Positions 35,601 through 44,431 of a stretch of DNA of 64,000 nt are shown here, one piece after another. The translations under genes and the position numbers were made by a program. The stretch lies in NCBI RefSeq assembly GCF_011947195.1, contig NZ_JAATVY010000027.1, positions 19,239 through 83,238 of the forward strand, read 5' to 3'. The notes under the pieces are model-generated. The model saw only the letters and a list, made by a program, of their open reading frames with translations, was not told the DNA's origin and ran no database searches. Position 1 is the first letter of the stretch, and each line of letters begins with the position of its first letter. This stretch comes from Planosporangium thailandense. Lineage in GTDB: Bacteria; Actinomycetota; Actinomycetes; Mycobacteriales; Micromonosporaceae.

Positions 35601-36574
35601 CGTCTGCACCCCAACCCCTGGTCGACGCGCGTGACGTCAATGTCTGGTTCGACCTCCCGGACGGACGCGAGCTGCACGCCGTGCGCGGTGCGGATGTGAG
35701 GGTCAACTCGCGCGAGAAGCTCGGCATCGTTGGCGAATCCGGATGTGGCAAATCGACCCTTTTGATGGCGCTCATGGGATTGCTCCCCGCGACGGCAAGC
35801 GTCTCCGGACGAATCGAGGTGATGGGCGCGGACCTGCTTGCTGGGGGCGAACGGGCCTTCCGCGCCCACCGATGGAAAGACCTGGCGATCGTGTTCCAAG
35901 GCGCCATGAACGCCTTGAATCCGGTGATCCGAGTGCAGCGGCAGATTGTCGAGGCGCTCGAGTTGCATGAGGTCGCCTCGGGAATGGCAGCCGTGCACCG
36001 GGCAAGCGACCTGGTTCGCCTGGTCGGGCTGCCGGAAGGTGTTCTGCGCAAGTTCAACCACGAACTCTCCGGGGGCATGCGCCAGCGCGTCTCCTTGGCA
36101 ATGGCCCTGGCGTGCGATCCGCGCGTGCTGCTGGCAGACGAACCCACGACCGCGTTGGACATGATGGTGGCAGCGCAGGTGCTTGCCCTGATCGACCGGC
36201 TCACCCGCGAGCTGGACCTCGCTTTGGTACTCGTCACCCACGATCTGCCGTTGGTCACGCGCACGTGCGACCGCATCCAGGTCATGTACGCCGGGACGGT
36301 CGTTGAGTCCGGGACGCCCGCGGACATCTACCACCAGCCCCAACACCCCTACACGCGACTGCTGTTCGCAGCGACCGCGGACGTGCACTCCGACGGGCCG
36401 GATCCGGTGACCATTCTCGGGGCGCCTCCCCGGCTGGACCAGGTCGTTCCAGGCTGCGCGTTCGAACCTCGCTGTCCGCACAGCCAAGCCCGATGCGCGA
36501 CTGATGTCCCGCAACCGCAGTCGGCCGGCAAGGGGCGCTCGTGGGCTTGTCACTACCCCGGGGAGAGCACATGA
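35597..36574 (+). CDS. Peptide ABC transporter ATPase, DppD type
   Basis: A 325-residue ATPase: Walker A GESGCGKST, signature LSGGMRQR, Walker B VLLADEPTTALD and a switch histidine in LVTHDLPL. The C-terminal cysteine cluster (PGCAFEPRCPHSQARC) is the oligopeptide-transporter C-terminal domain that can bind an Fe-S cluster. It should form a heterodimer with the following ATPase. ATGA overlaps with both neighbours. Confidence 0.92.
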   Translation: MTSAPQPLVDARDVNVWFDLPDGRELHAVRGADVRVNSREKLGIVGESGCGKSTLLMALMGLLPATASVSGRIEVMGADLLAGGERAFRAHRWKDLAIVFQGAMNALNPVIRVQRQIVEALELHEVASGMAAVHRASDLVRLVGLPEGVLRKFNHELSGGMRQRVSLAMALACDPRVLLADEPTTALDMMVAAQVLALIDRLTRELDLALVLVTHDLPLVTRTCDRIQVMYAGTVVESGTPADIYHQPQHPYTRLLFAATADVHSDGPDPVTILGAPPRLDQVVPGCAFEPRCPHSQARCATDVPQPQSAGKGRSWACHYPGEST

Positions 36575-37572
36575 CCGACGACCAGCGTGAGCTCCTTCGC
36601 ATCGAAAACGTCGTCACGGCCTACGGTCGTGGGGCTGGCGTACGTGCGGTCGACGACGTGTCCTTGACCCTGCGGAAGGGTGAGCTTCTCGCCGTCATCG
36701 GTGAGTCCGGGAGCGGAAAGTCCACGCTGGCGTTGACCGCCCTGCGCCTCTTGGAGCCCCGGTCCGGGCGGGTGTTCTTCGGTGGCGAGGACATCACGCA
36801 CGCGACCCAACGTGCGCTGAAGCCGACGCGACGCCGGATGCAGGTGGTCTTCCAGGACCCCTACGAGTCCCTGGATCGCCGCTTCCGGGTCCGGCAGATC
36901 ATCGAGGAGCCACTGCTCGTACACGGACTCGGCGCCAACCGTGCCGAGCGGTTGGAACGGGTGCACGCGGCCCTGGAGCGGACCGGGTTGTCGCCGGCGC
37001 CGCTATTCGCCAATCGGTTTCCGCACCAGCTCTCGGGGGGCCAACGTCAGCGGGTCGCCATCGCGGCGAGCCTGGTGCTCGAACCCGAGCTGCTGATCGC
37101 GGATGAACCCGTCTCGATGCTCGACGTGTCGGCCCGGGCAGGGGTCTTGTCGCTGCTCGACGGATTGCGGCGGGACGGTGACATGGCTGTCTTGATGATT
37201 ACCCACGACCTGGCCGTGGCAGCGCACTACGCCGACCGTATCGCGGTGATGTACCTCGGGCGGGTGGTCGAAGAGGGCCCGGCGCACAAGGTCGTGCGCT
37301 CGCCCGTCCATCCCTATACGCGCGCCCTGCTGTCCGTGGTTCCCCCGAAGGATCCGCTCGCGCCGTTCCACCCGCAGCTGCTCGAAGGCGAGATACCACC
37401 GCTGACCGCTGTGCCGGCGGGTTGCAGATTCGCTTCGCGCTGCCCGGACGTCGCGCCCGTCTGCGCGACGGTCGACCCGCCGCTGATGGACATCGGCGGG
37501 AGGCACTCCGTGGCTTGCACCCGCGCGACACGTCAAGCCGCCACGCCGGCCCACCAAGGAGCAGCAGAATGA
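36571..37572 (+). CDS. Peptide ABC transporter ATPase, DppF type
   Basis: A 333-residue ATPase: Walker A GESGSGKST, the typical MQVVFQDPYESLDRR, signature LSGGQRQR and Walker B LLIADEPVSMLD. The usual PxSALD is PVSMLD here, which is common in DppF. The C-terminal cysteine-rich domain (GCRFASRCPDVAPVC) is present. It completes a five-gene importer, and its stop overlaps the M20 peptidase start (ATGA), tying transport to hydrolysis. Confidence 0.92.
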   Translation: MTDDQRELLRIENVVTAYGRGAGVRAVDDVSLTLRKGELLAVIGESGSGKSTLALTALRLLEPRSGRVFFGGEDITHATQRALKPTRRRMQVVFQDPYESLDRRFRVRQIIEEPLLVHGLGANRAERLERVHAALERTGLSPAPLFANRFPHQLSGGQRQRVAIAASLVLEPELLIADEPVSMLDVSARAGVLSLLDGLRRDGDMAVLMITHDLAVAAHYADRIAVMYLGRVVEEGPAHKVVRSPVHPYTRALLSVVPPKDPLAPFHPQLLEGEIPPLTAVPAGCRFASRCPDVAPVCATVDPPLMDIGGRHSVACTRATRQAATPAHQGAAE

Positions 37573-38900
37573 CAGCCACACCCCGCAGCATGCCGCGTCC
37601 GTACGAGGCGTTCCTGCCGACGCTACTCAACGAGGCATCCGAGCAGGCGCGCCGGGCGGAGGCGGTGGTCTCACCGCACCCGGGCGCACCGCAGGACCTG
37701 ACCGATCGGATCGAGCGGTACGTGGGCGACCTGGGCGCAGACATCGTGGGCCTGTCGCACCAGGTCTTCGACCATCCCGAACTGTGTTTCGAAGAGCACG
37801 AGGCCGCCGCGGCCGTCGCCCGCCTCGTTCGCTCGCACGGCCTCGCCATCGAGGTCGGATCGTTCGGCCTGCCGACTTCATTCCGCGCCCGCGTCGGCAA
37901 CGGCCGGCCGGCGGTGGCCATCCTGGCCGAGTACGACGCGCTGCCTGACATCGGGCACGGCTGCGGCCACAACGTCATCTGCGCGAGTGCGGTGGGGGCG
38001 TTTCTCGCCCTGGCTCGGGTGGCGAGCGAGCTGCCGGGCAGCGTCGAGCTGATCGGCACTCCCGCAGAGGAGGGCGGATCGGGCAAGGTACTCATAGCGC
38101 GGGCCGGCGGATTCGACGGAATCGACGCCGCGATGATGATCCATCCCGGTGTCTATGACGTCGGTACCTACCCGCCGCAGGGGATGCGCACCGTCAACGT
38201 GGTGTACCAGGGCCTGGAGGCGCACGCGGCGGCCATGCCGTTCATGGGGCGTAACGCCTTGGACGCCGTGGTGGCCGCGTACTCGGGCATCTCGCAGCTT
38301 CGGCAGCACATGCTCCCCAGCGACCGGATCCACGGCGTCATCCTGGAGGGGGGACGCCGGCCCAACATCGTGCCAGGTAGGACCGCGGCCTCCTTCTACG
38401 TCCGTTCCCGTCGTACCGAGACCATGCGCGAACTGTCCAGCCGGGTCCAGCAGATCTTCGAGGCCGCGGCGCACATGACCGGCACGAGTGTCGACGTGGA
38501 ATGGGACCCGTACCCGGAGGAACAGCCGGTCCGCACGAACCGCGTCCTGATGGAGCGCTATGCCGTGAACATGGCGCGGCGCGGACGCGCCGTACTGGGC
38601 CAGCAGGCGTTGGAGGTTCCCCTCAACGGGAGCACCGACTTCGGCAACGTCAGCCACCTGGTACCCGGCATCCACCCGGTCGTCGCGATGGCGACCCCGG
38701 GGGTCGCCTGCCACTCACGCGAGTTCGCCGCTGAGGCACGCGGTCCGAGGGGCGATCGGGCGGCTCTGGACGGGGCCTTCGCGCTCGCGTCCACGGCGGC
38801 GGACTTTCTCCACGATGCCGCCATGCGTGCCGCGGCGATGGCGGAGTTTACAGCGGCGGGCGAGTGCGTTCCCGTACAGACTTCGGAGGGCAAGGAATGA
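37569..38900 (+). CDS. M20 family amidohydrolase, AbgB-like
   Basis: A 443-residue M20 metallopeptidase of the aminoacylase / p-aminobenzoyl-glutamate hydrolase branch. Metal-binding motifs include YDALPDIGHGCGHN and GTPAEEGGSGK; the dimerisation (lid) domain spans roughly residues 215-330. It hydrolyses the amide of an N-acyl or peptide substrate in the cytosol. Being coupled to the importer, its substrate is probably the imported compound, and the released amino acid may feed the next two enzymes. Confidence 0.87.
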   Translation: MTATPRSMPRPYEAFLPTLLNEASEQARRAEAVVSPHPGAPQDLTDRIERYVGDLGADIVGLSHQVFDHPELCFEEHEAAAAVARLVRSHGLAIEVGSFGLPTSFRARVGNGRPAVAILAEYDALPDIGHGCGHNVICASAVGAFLALARVASELPGSVELIGTPAEEGGSGKVLIARAGGFDGIDAAMMIHPGVYDVGTYPPQGMRTVNVVYQGLEAHAAAMPFMGRNALDAVVAAYSGISQLRQHMLPSDRIHGVILEGGRRPNIVPGRTAASFYVRSRRTETMRELSSRVQQIFEAAAHMTGTSVDVEWDPYPEEQPVRTNRVLMERYAVNMARRGRAVLGQQALEVPLNGSTDFGNVSHLVPGIHPVVAMATPGVACHSREFAAEARGPRGDRAALDGAFALASTAADFLHDAAMRAAAMAEFTAAGECVPVQTSEGKE

Positions 38901-40144
38901 GCGACTATCAACTCAGATGCGTGGAGTGCGCGGCCGTGTATCCGGCCGACTTCACCGGCGATGTGTGCACCGAGCACCCGGGTCTCGAGGGCATCCTGTC
39001 GGTGGAGTACGACTGGGGGGCCGCCGGGCCCGCTCCGCAGGCGCCGCTGAGCGGCCCGGTGGACACCCTGCGCCGCTACGCGGACCTGCTTCCGTTGTCA
39101 CCTGGGGCACTCGACGAACTGCCCAAGGGCTGGCTCTCTCCCACCCCGCTCATCGACGCTCCTGCGATGGCAAAGGCCCTTGGCGTCGGATCACTGCGCA
39201 TCAAGGACGAGGGGCGCAACCCTACCGGATCATTGAAGGACCGTAGCTCGACGCTGGCGGCACTGCACGCCATGAGCTCCGGGCAACGAGACCTGGCCTG
39301 CGCATCGACGGGCAACGCCGCCTCGAGCCTCGCGGGTATCTGCGCCAACCTCGGGCTGACCGCGCACATCTTCGTGCCGGATGGCACCCCGACTGCCAAG
39401 CTCGACCAGTTGCGTATGTTCGGTGCCGACGTGCTGATCGTGCGTGGCAGCTACGACGACGCCTACTACCTGTGCCGCGACGCGGCCAAGGAGTTCGGCT
39501 GGTATGACCGCAACTGCGCGACAAACCCATACCTTGTCGAGGGCAAGAAGACGTGCGGGCTGGAGCTGGCCGAGCAGATGGCTGCCGAACCGGCGGACTG
39601 GGTGAGTGTCGCGGTCGGCGACGGTTGCACCGTCACCGCAGTACACAAAGGACTCACCGAGATGGTCCGGCTGGGAGTGATTCCGAGGTTGCCGCGCATC
39701 CTGGGGATCCAGCCGGAGGGCGCCTCGCCCATCGCGCTCGCGTTCCAGGAGGACAGCGACCAGGTGCGTCCCCAGGTGGTGTCGAGCACGGCCGACAGCA
39801 TCTCGGTCGGTCGCCCGCGCAATGCACTACGTGCGCTACGGGCGGTGCGCGCCTCGGGCGGAAGCCTGCAGACGGTTACCGATGAGGAGATGTTGAGCTG
39901 GCGCGAACGGTTGGCCGGGGCCTCCGGGATCTTCGCCGAAGCCGGAGCCGCGGCGGGCATCGCCGGACTGAGCAAGGCGGTTGCCGCGGGTCTCGTTGGG
40001 CCGGACGACCGCGTGGTGCACATCGCAACCGGTACGGGGCTGAAGGACGCGGGCCGGATCAAGGCGTCCCAGACTCAGTTCCGGTACGTGGACCCCACGA
40101 TGGAGAGCACGCGGCAGGCCCTCGGTCGCCCCTCACCGGTCTGA
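38897..40144 (+). CDS. Threonine synthase-like PLP enzyme
   Basis: A 415-residue fold-type II PLP enzyme. The N-terminus has a cysteine pair and a later cysteine (C8, C11, C24) that could form a small zinc ribbon. PLP lysine K114 lies in NPTGSLKDRSS, and the phosphate-binding loop is AVGDGCTVTAV, less glycine-rich than the usual GxGGG. Homologues include threonine synthase, cysteate synthase and threonine dehydratase-like enzymes. Set between a peptide hydrolase and a 2-oxoacid dehydrogenase E1, a catabolic beta- or gamma-elimination on a released amino acid is more likely than threonine synthesis. This is inference from context. Confidence 0.8.
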   Translation: MSDYQLRCVECAAVYPADFTGDVCTEHPGLEGILSVEYDWGAAGPAPQAPLSGPVDTLRRYADLLPLSPGALDELPKGWLSPTPLIDAPAMAKALGVGSLRIKDEGRNPTGSLKDRSSTLAALHAMSSGQRDLACASTGNAASSLAGICANLGLTAHIFVPDGTPTAKLDQLRMFGADVLIVRGSYDDAYYLCRDAAKEFGWYDRNCATNPYLVEGKKTCGLELAEQMAAEPADWVSVAVGDGCTVTAVHKGLTEMVRLGVIPRLPRILGIQPEGASPIALAFQEDSDQVRPQVVSSTADSISVGRPRNALRALRAVRASGGSLQTVTDEEMLSWRERLAGASGIFAEAGAAAGIAGLSKAVAAGLVGPDDRVVHIATGTGLKDAGRIKASQTQFRYVDPTMESTRQALGRPSPV

Positions 40145-40356
40145 CAACAGCCTCTTCCGATCTCATCAGCTGAGCCGGCCCATCGGACAGCGGGCACGAT
40201 GTCCCGTGCCGTTGGGCACCTACCAAGAGACCCACACCCTGGGTCATGCCCTTTCACCGCCGCGGGGTGCCCTCTCGCCTGCGGCGACTCGACAACAGCG
40301 CGCACTCGGCCGAATCGTGGCATCGATACAGCCGTAGTGAGCAGAACTGGTTCAAG

Positions 40357-42798
40357 ATGAACATGATTCCGGACGATATTCTGACCAAGCCGGCGACCGT
40401 CGCTTCGTCCTGGGCGACCGCGCGACTCGGGGAGCGTGACCCCGGCTCCACACCGGCGACGCCTGTGGGGCCGAATGCTGCGGCGCCAGAGCGGGTCGAT
40501 CTCGAAACACTGGACGCCATCCAGCGACGTGTACTGTGGCTGTCGTCTGCAATCGTCGACGCTGCCAACCACGGCCGGCCCAACGCGTCGGGCCTCAAGG
40601 TCGGCGGACATCAGGCATCCAGTGCGTCCATGGTCAGCATCATGACTTCGCTCTGGTTCGCCGAGCTGACGGCCGCGGACCGGATCTCGGTGAAACCTCA
40701 TGCGTCGCCGGTGTTGCATGCCATCAACTATCTCCTCGGTGACCTGGACGGGTCCTACCTGACGACGTTGCGGGCCAGGGGTGGCCTTCAGAGCTACCCC
40801 AGCCGGACGAAGGACCCCGACACCGTCGACTTCTCCACGGGCAGCGTCGGCATCGGCGCGACCGCACCACTGTGGGCGGCCATCGCCCACAGGTACGTAC
40901 GGTCCCACTTCCCGCAGACCCCGGCGCCGGGCCGCTGGATCAGCCTGCTTGGAGACGCTGAACTGGACGAAGGCGCGGTCTGGGAGGCGGTCGCAGACCC
41001 GCAGGTATCGCGCCTCGGTGAACTGCTGTGGATTGTCGACCTCAACCGGCAGTCGCTGGACAGGGTGGTCCCGGATATTCAGATCGCCCGGTTGCAGGGT
41101 ATGTTCGCCGCAGCCGGCTGGGAAGTGCTCACCTGCAAATGGGGCCGACGGCTGCAGGCCCTCTTCAACGAGCCTGGTGGCGACGACCTTCGGGTACGTC
41201 TCGAGTCAATGAGCAACGAGGAGTATCAACGACTCCTACGCACGCCGGACGACCAGATTCACTCTCGACTTCTGGCCGACAATGTCAACAGCACCGCGCT
41301 GAAGGGATTGGTTGACGGCCTCGACGGGGCCGGTCTCGCCGCTGCTGTCCGCGATCTCGGTGGCCATGACCTGCAGCAGCTGCTGAACACCTATCGCGCC
41401 GCCTCTGCCGAACGGCCCACCGTGGTCTTCGCCTACACCATCAAGGGATGGGGCCTTCCGACCGAAGGGCACCCTAACAATCACTCTGCTCTCTTGTCTC
41501 CGAGCCAGATGCTGGAGCTGGCACGTGACCTTGGGGTCGACCCCGCGGACCCATGGGCACCGCTCCCTGTCGGCTCGGAGGAGGCCGAGCTCTGCGCCCG
41601 GACCGCCCGCCACCTTGCCCGTCCGGTCGTTGCGACGACAGCGGTACCGTCGCTGCCGACCGCGCTGGGGCGTCGTCACAAGGGTACGGTCTCGACGCAG
41701 GCTTCCCTGGGGCGTTTCCTGCTGGACCTGCGCCGCGCCGCACCGGAGGTCGCGCGGCGCGTGGTCACCTTGAGCCCCGATGTGGCCTCCTCAACGAACC
41801 TTGGTGGATGGATCAACCAGACCGGTGTGTGGTCCGTCGGCGAGCGCCATGACTGGTTCGCCGACGACAACGAGCGGTTGCTCAGGTGGGTTGAAGGCAC
41901 GCAGGGTCAGCACATCGAACTTGGAATCGCCGAGACGAATCTGGTTGGGCTCGTCGCTGAACTCGGTGCCACGTGGAGTCGGTCGGGCCAACCGTTGCTT
42001 CCTATCGCCACCCTGTACGACCCGTTCGTTTCGCGGGCGCTCGAGCCCTGGTCCTTCGGAATCTACGCCGGTGGACAGTCCATTTTGGTCGGTACCCCGG
42101 CCGGGGTGACCCTGGCTCCCGAGGGCGGCGCGCACCAGTCGATAACCACCCCGTCCATCGGTCTGGAACAGCCCGGTTGTACGGCGTGGGAGCCCGCGTT
42201 CGCGCAGGACCTCGAATGGTGCATGCTCGCGGCACTGGGCGACATCGGTAAACCCGGTGGCACGTCGGCGTACTTCCGGCTGTCGACCCGACCCGTGGAC
42301 CAGGGCCTGGCGGAGCATCCCGACGACGAGTTGCTCCTCGAGCGGCGGCGGCGCAATGCCGTCGCCGGCGGGTACCGCATCACCCCGTACGACCCCACCG
42401 AGCATGTCACTCTGGTCGGTGTCGGCGCGATCATGCCCGAAGTACTGAGCGCCCGCAGGCGCCTGGTCGAACTCGGCGTGAATGCCGGCGTGGTGTGTTT
42501 GACGAGCCCAGACCTGATTTTCCGCGCCTTCCAACGGCGTACCCGCGGCTCGAAGACCGGACCGGACTCGAGCATCCTTGAGACCATCTTTCCCCGGAGC
42601 AGACCAACTCCGCTGGTCACCGTTCTGGACGGACACCCCCACACACTGGCTTTCCTGGGCGCAATTCGTGGGGATGAGATCGTCTGCCTCGGGGTCACGG
42701 AGTTCGGCCAGTCCGCGGATCTGGACGATAGCTATGCACTGCACGGAATCGACGTCCGATCGATCGTCGAGGCAGCGTTGGACCTGATCAAACGTTGA
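40357..42798 (+). CDS. 2-oxoacid dehydrogenase E1 homologue (AceE/MdeB type)
   Basis: An 813-residue homodimer-type E1. RRVLWLSSAIVDAANH opens the conserved region. The ThDP motif is G199-D-A201-E-L-D-E...N230, with GDA instead of the usual GDG. Transketolase-type pyrimidine and C-terminal domains follow. Pseudomonas MdeB, a 2-oxobutyrate dehydrogenase E1 partnered with methionine gamma-lyase, is a known precedent for an AceE-like protein in amino-acid breakdown. No E2 or E3 gene is nearby. The ATG at 40357 is preferred: the 37 codons before it (from 40246) are Arg-rich and non-conserved. A 212-base gap separates it from the PLP enzyme, so it may have its own promoter. Confidence 0.8.
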   Translation: MNMIPDDILTKPATVASSWATARLGERDPGSTPATPVGPNAAAPERVDLETLDAIQRRVLWLSSAIVDAANHGRPNASGLKVGGHQASSASMVSIMTSLWFAELTAADRISVKPHASPVLHAINYLLGDLDGSYLTTLRARGGLQSYPSRTKDPDTVDFSTGSVGIGATAPLWAAIAHRYVRSHFPQTPAPGRWISLLGDAELDEGAVWEAVADPQVSRLGELLWIVDLNRQSLDRVVPDIQIARLQGMFAAAGWEVLTCKWGRRLQALFNEPGGDDLRVRLESMSNEEYQRLLRTPDDQIHSRLLADNVNSTALKGLVDGLDGAGLAAAVRDLGGHDLQQLLNTYRAASAERPTVVFAYTIKGWGLPTEGHPNNHSALLSPSQMLELARDLGVDPADPWAPLPVGSEEAELCARTARHLARPVVATTAVPSLPTALGRRHKGTVSTQASLGRFLLDLRRAAPEVARRVVTLSPDVASSTNLGGWINQTGVWSVGERHDWFADDNERLLRWVEGTQGQHIELGIAETNLVGLVAELGATWSRSGQPLLPIATLYDPFVSRALEPWSFGIYAGGQSILVGTPAGVTLAPEGGAHQSITTPSIGLEQPGCTAWEPAFAQDLEWCMLAALGDIGKPGGTSAYFRLSTRPVDQGLAEHPDDELLLERRRRNAVAGGYRITPYDPTEHVTLVGVGAIMPEVLSARRRLVELGVNAGVVCLTSPDLIFRAFQRRTRGSKTGPDSSILETIFPRSRPTPLVTVLDGHPHTLAFLGAIRGDEIVCLGVTEFGQSADLDDSYALHGIDVRSIVEAALDLIKR

Positions 42799-42869
42799 CC
42801 CGGCCCTACTCCCGGGACAGCGCCCACCGACGACTTCACCGCAGCGGTGCTGGACCGTCTCGGGTGAGG

Positions 42870-42895
42870 CTGGCCGGGCGACCACGCCCGGCCGG
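42870..42895. terminator. Bidirectional hairpin terminator
   Basis: GGCCGGGCG (42872-42880), loop ACCA, CGCCCGGCC (42885-42893) is a perfect 9-base-pair stem, extendable by two pairs at the base (one G-T). It lies between the convergent E1 and gabT genes and should stop both. Confidence 0.75.
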
Positions 42896-42978
42896 TGCGG
42901 TGACCGGGGGCCGGCAGAGCCTGCCCGACGGGAAGCCCCGGCGGCTCCGCCGGCACCCGGTCGTCGTCGGCCGCCTGC

Positions 42979-44328
42979 TCAGGCGGTTGCCGCGAACGCC
43001 TCGGCGAGCACGTCCATCCCCTCGGCGAGGAGCTGTTCACCGATCACCAGCGGCGGCAGGAACCGAAGGACGTTGCCGTAGGTGCCGCAGGTCAGGGTGA
43101 CCACGCCGTGTGCGTGGCAGTACGCCGAGACGGCTGCCGTCCTGGCCGCGTCGGGCGTGCGGCCGTCCGGGCCGACCAGTTCGATGGCGACCATTGCGCC
43201 CCGGCCGCGGATGTCGCCGATCGTCGGGTGGCTTTCGGCCAGCTTCTCCAGCCGGCTGACCATCAGGTCTCCGATGCGGCGTGCGGCCGCGTTCAGGTCC
43301 TGGCTCTGCATGACCTCGATGGCGCCGAGCGCGGCGGCGCAGGTGACCGGGTTGCCGCCGTAGGTTCCACCGAGCCCGCCGGAGTGGACGGCGTCCATGA
43401 TCTCGGCGCGGCCGGTGACCGCGGCGAGGGGTAGCCCGCCGGCGATACCCTTCGCGGTCGTGATCAGGTCGGGCACGACGCCCTCGTGGTCACAGGCGAA
43501 CCAGGCGCCGGTGCGGCAGAAACCGGTCTGGATCTCGTCGGCGACGAAGACGACGCCGTTGTCGCGAGCCCAGTCGGCGAGCCGGGGAAGGAACCCGTCG
43601 GCGGGTACGACGAAACCACCCTCGCCGAGAATGGGTTCGATCACGATGCACGCCACGTTGGCCGCGCCGACCTGCTTGTCGATGAGGTCGATGGCCCGGT
43701 CGGCGGCCGCGCTGCCGGAGATGGCGCCCGGTTCGCGGAACGGGTAGGACATCGGTGCCCGGTAGATTGCGCTGGCGAAGGGGCCGAAGCCCTGCTTGTA
43801 GGGCATGTTCTTCGCGGTCATCGCCATGGTCAGGTTCGTGCGTCCGTGGTAGGCGTGGTCGAAGACGACCACGGCGTCCCGGCCGGTGTACGCCCGGGCG
43901 ATCTTCACGGCGTTCTCGACCGCCTCCGCTCCGGAGTTGAGCAGAACCGACTTCTTCGCGTGGTCGCCAGGGGTCAGTTGCGCGAGCTTTTCGCAGACGT
44001 CGACGTAGCTGTCGTACGGGGTGACCATGAAGCAGGTGTGGGTGAACGCCCGTACCTGGTCGGAGACCCGGGCGGCGACGGGCGGAGCGGCGTTACCGAC
44101 GGACGTGACGGCGATCCCCGAGGCGAGGTCGATCAGCGAGTTGCCGTCCACGTCGCGCAGCACGCCACCGCCGGCCGCCTCGATGAATACCGGCAGGGTG
44201 GTACCGACACCACCGGCGACGAACTGCTGACGGCGGGCGAAGCGTTCCCGTGACACGGGACCAGGGATTTCGGTGACGAGGCGGCGCCGCTGGGGCAGTT
44301 CGGGCCCGCCGACGATCGGGTTTGACAT
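42979..44328 (-). CDS. gabT: 4-aminobutyrate aminotransferase
   Basis: A 449-residue class III aminotransferase. VLLNSGAEAVENAVKIAR, the PLP-binding DEIQTGFCRTG and the lysine in TTAKGIAGGLPLAAV are typical GabT motifs. It moves the amino group of GABA to 2-oxoglutarate, giving succinic semialdehyde. The start at 44328 gives the normal length. Divergent from a PucR regulator and close to an aldehyde dehydrogenase, which together suggest GABA or polyamine-derived amine catabolism. Confidence 0.9.
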   Translation of the reverse strand: MSNPIVGGPELPQRRRLVTEIPGPVSRERFARRQQFVAGGVGTTLPVFIEAAGGGVLRDVDGNSLIDLASGIAVTSVGNAAPPVAARVSDQVRAFTHTCFMVTPYDSYVDVCEKLAQLTPGDHAKKSVLLNSGAEAVENAVKIARAYTGRDAVVVFDHAYHGRTNLTMAMTAKNMPYKQGFGPFASAIYRAPMSYPFREPGAISGSAAADRAIDLIDKQVGAANVACIVIEPILGEGGFVVPADGFLPRLADWARDNGVVFVADEIQTGFCRTGAWFACDHEGVVPDLITTAKGIAGGLPLAAVTGRAEIMDAVHSGGLGGTYGGNPVTCAAALGAIEVMQSQDLNAAARRIGDLMVSRLEKLAESHPTIGDIRGRGAMVAIELVGPDGRTPDAARTAAVSAYCHAHGVVTLTCGTYGNVLRFLPPLVIGEQLLAEGMDVLAEAFAATA

Positions 44329-44372
44329 GCCGACACCGTAGGTGACACCACGATCGGCGGCTTCGGCCGACG

Positions 44373-44401
44373 TGTACAAATAGTCAGGTATCCTATGTAC
44401 A
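44373..44401. promoter_or_regulatory. Paired TGTACA sites between gabT and pucR
   Basis: TGTACA occurs at 44373-44378 and again at 44396-44401, 23 bases apart (about two helical turns), in the short region between the divergent gabT and pucR starts. Each copy is self-complementary. The layout suits a dimeric regulator such as the PucR protein. The match is to a repeated word, not to a published motif. Confidence 0.45.
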
Positions 44402-44431
44402 TGTTGGATAACGCAAGCCGGTGAGGTGGCG

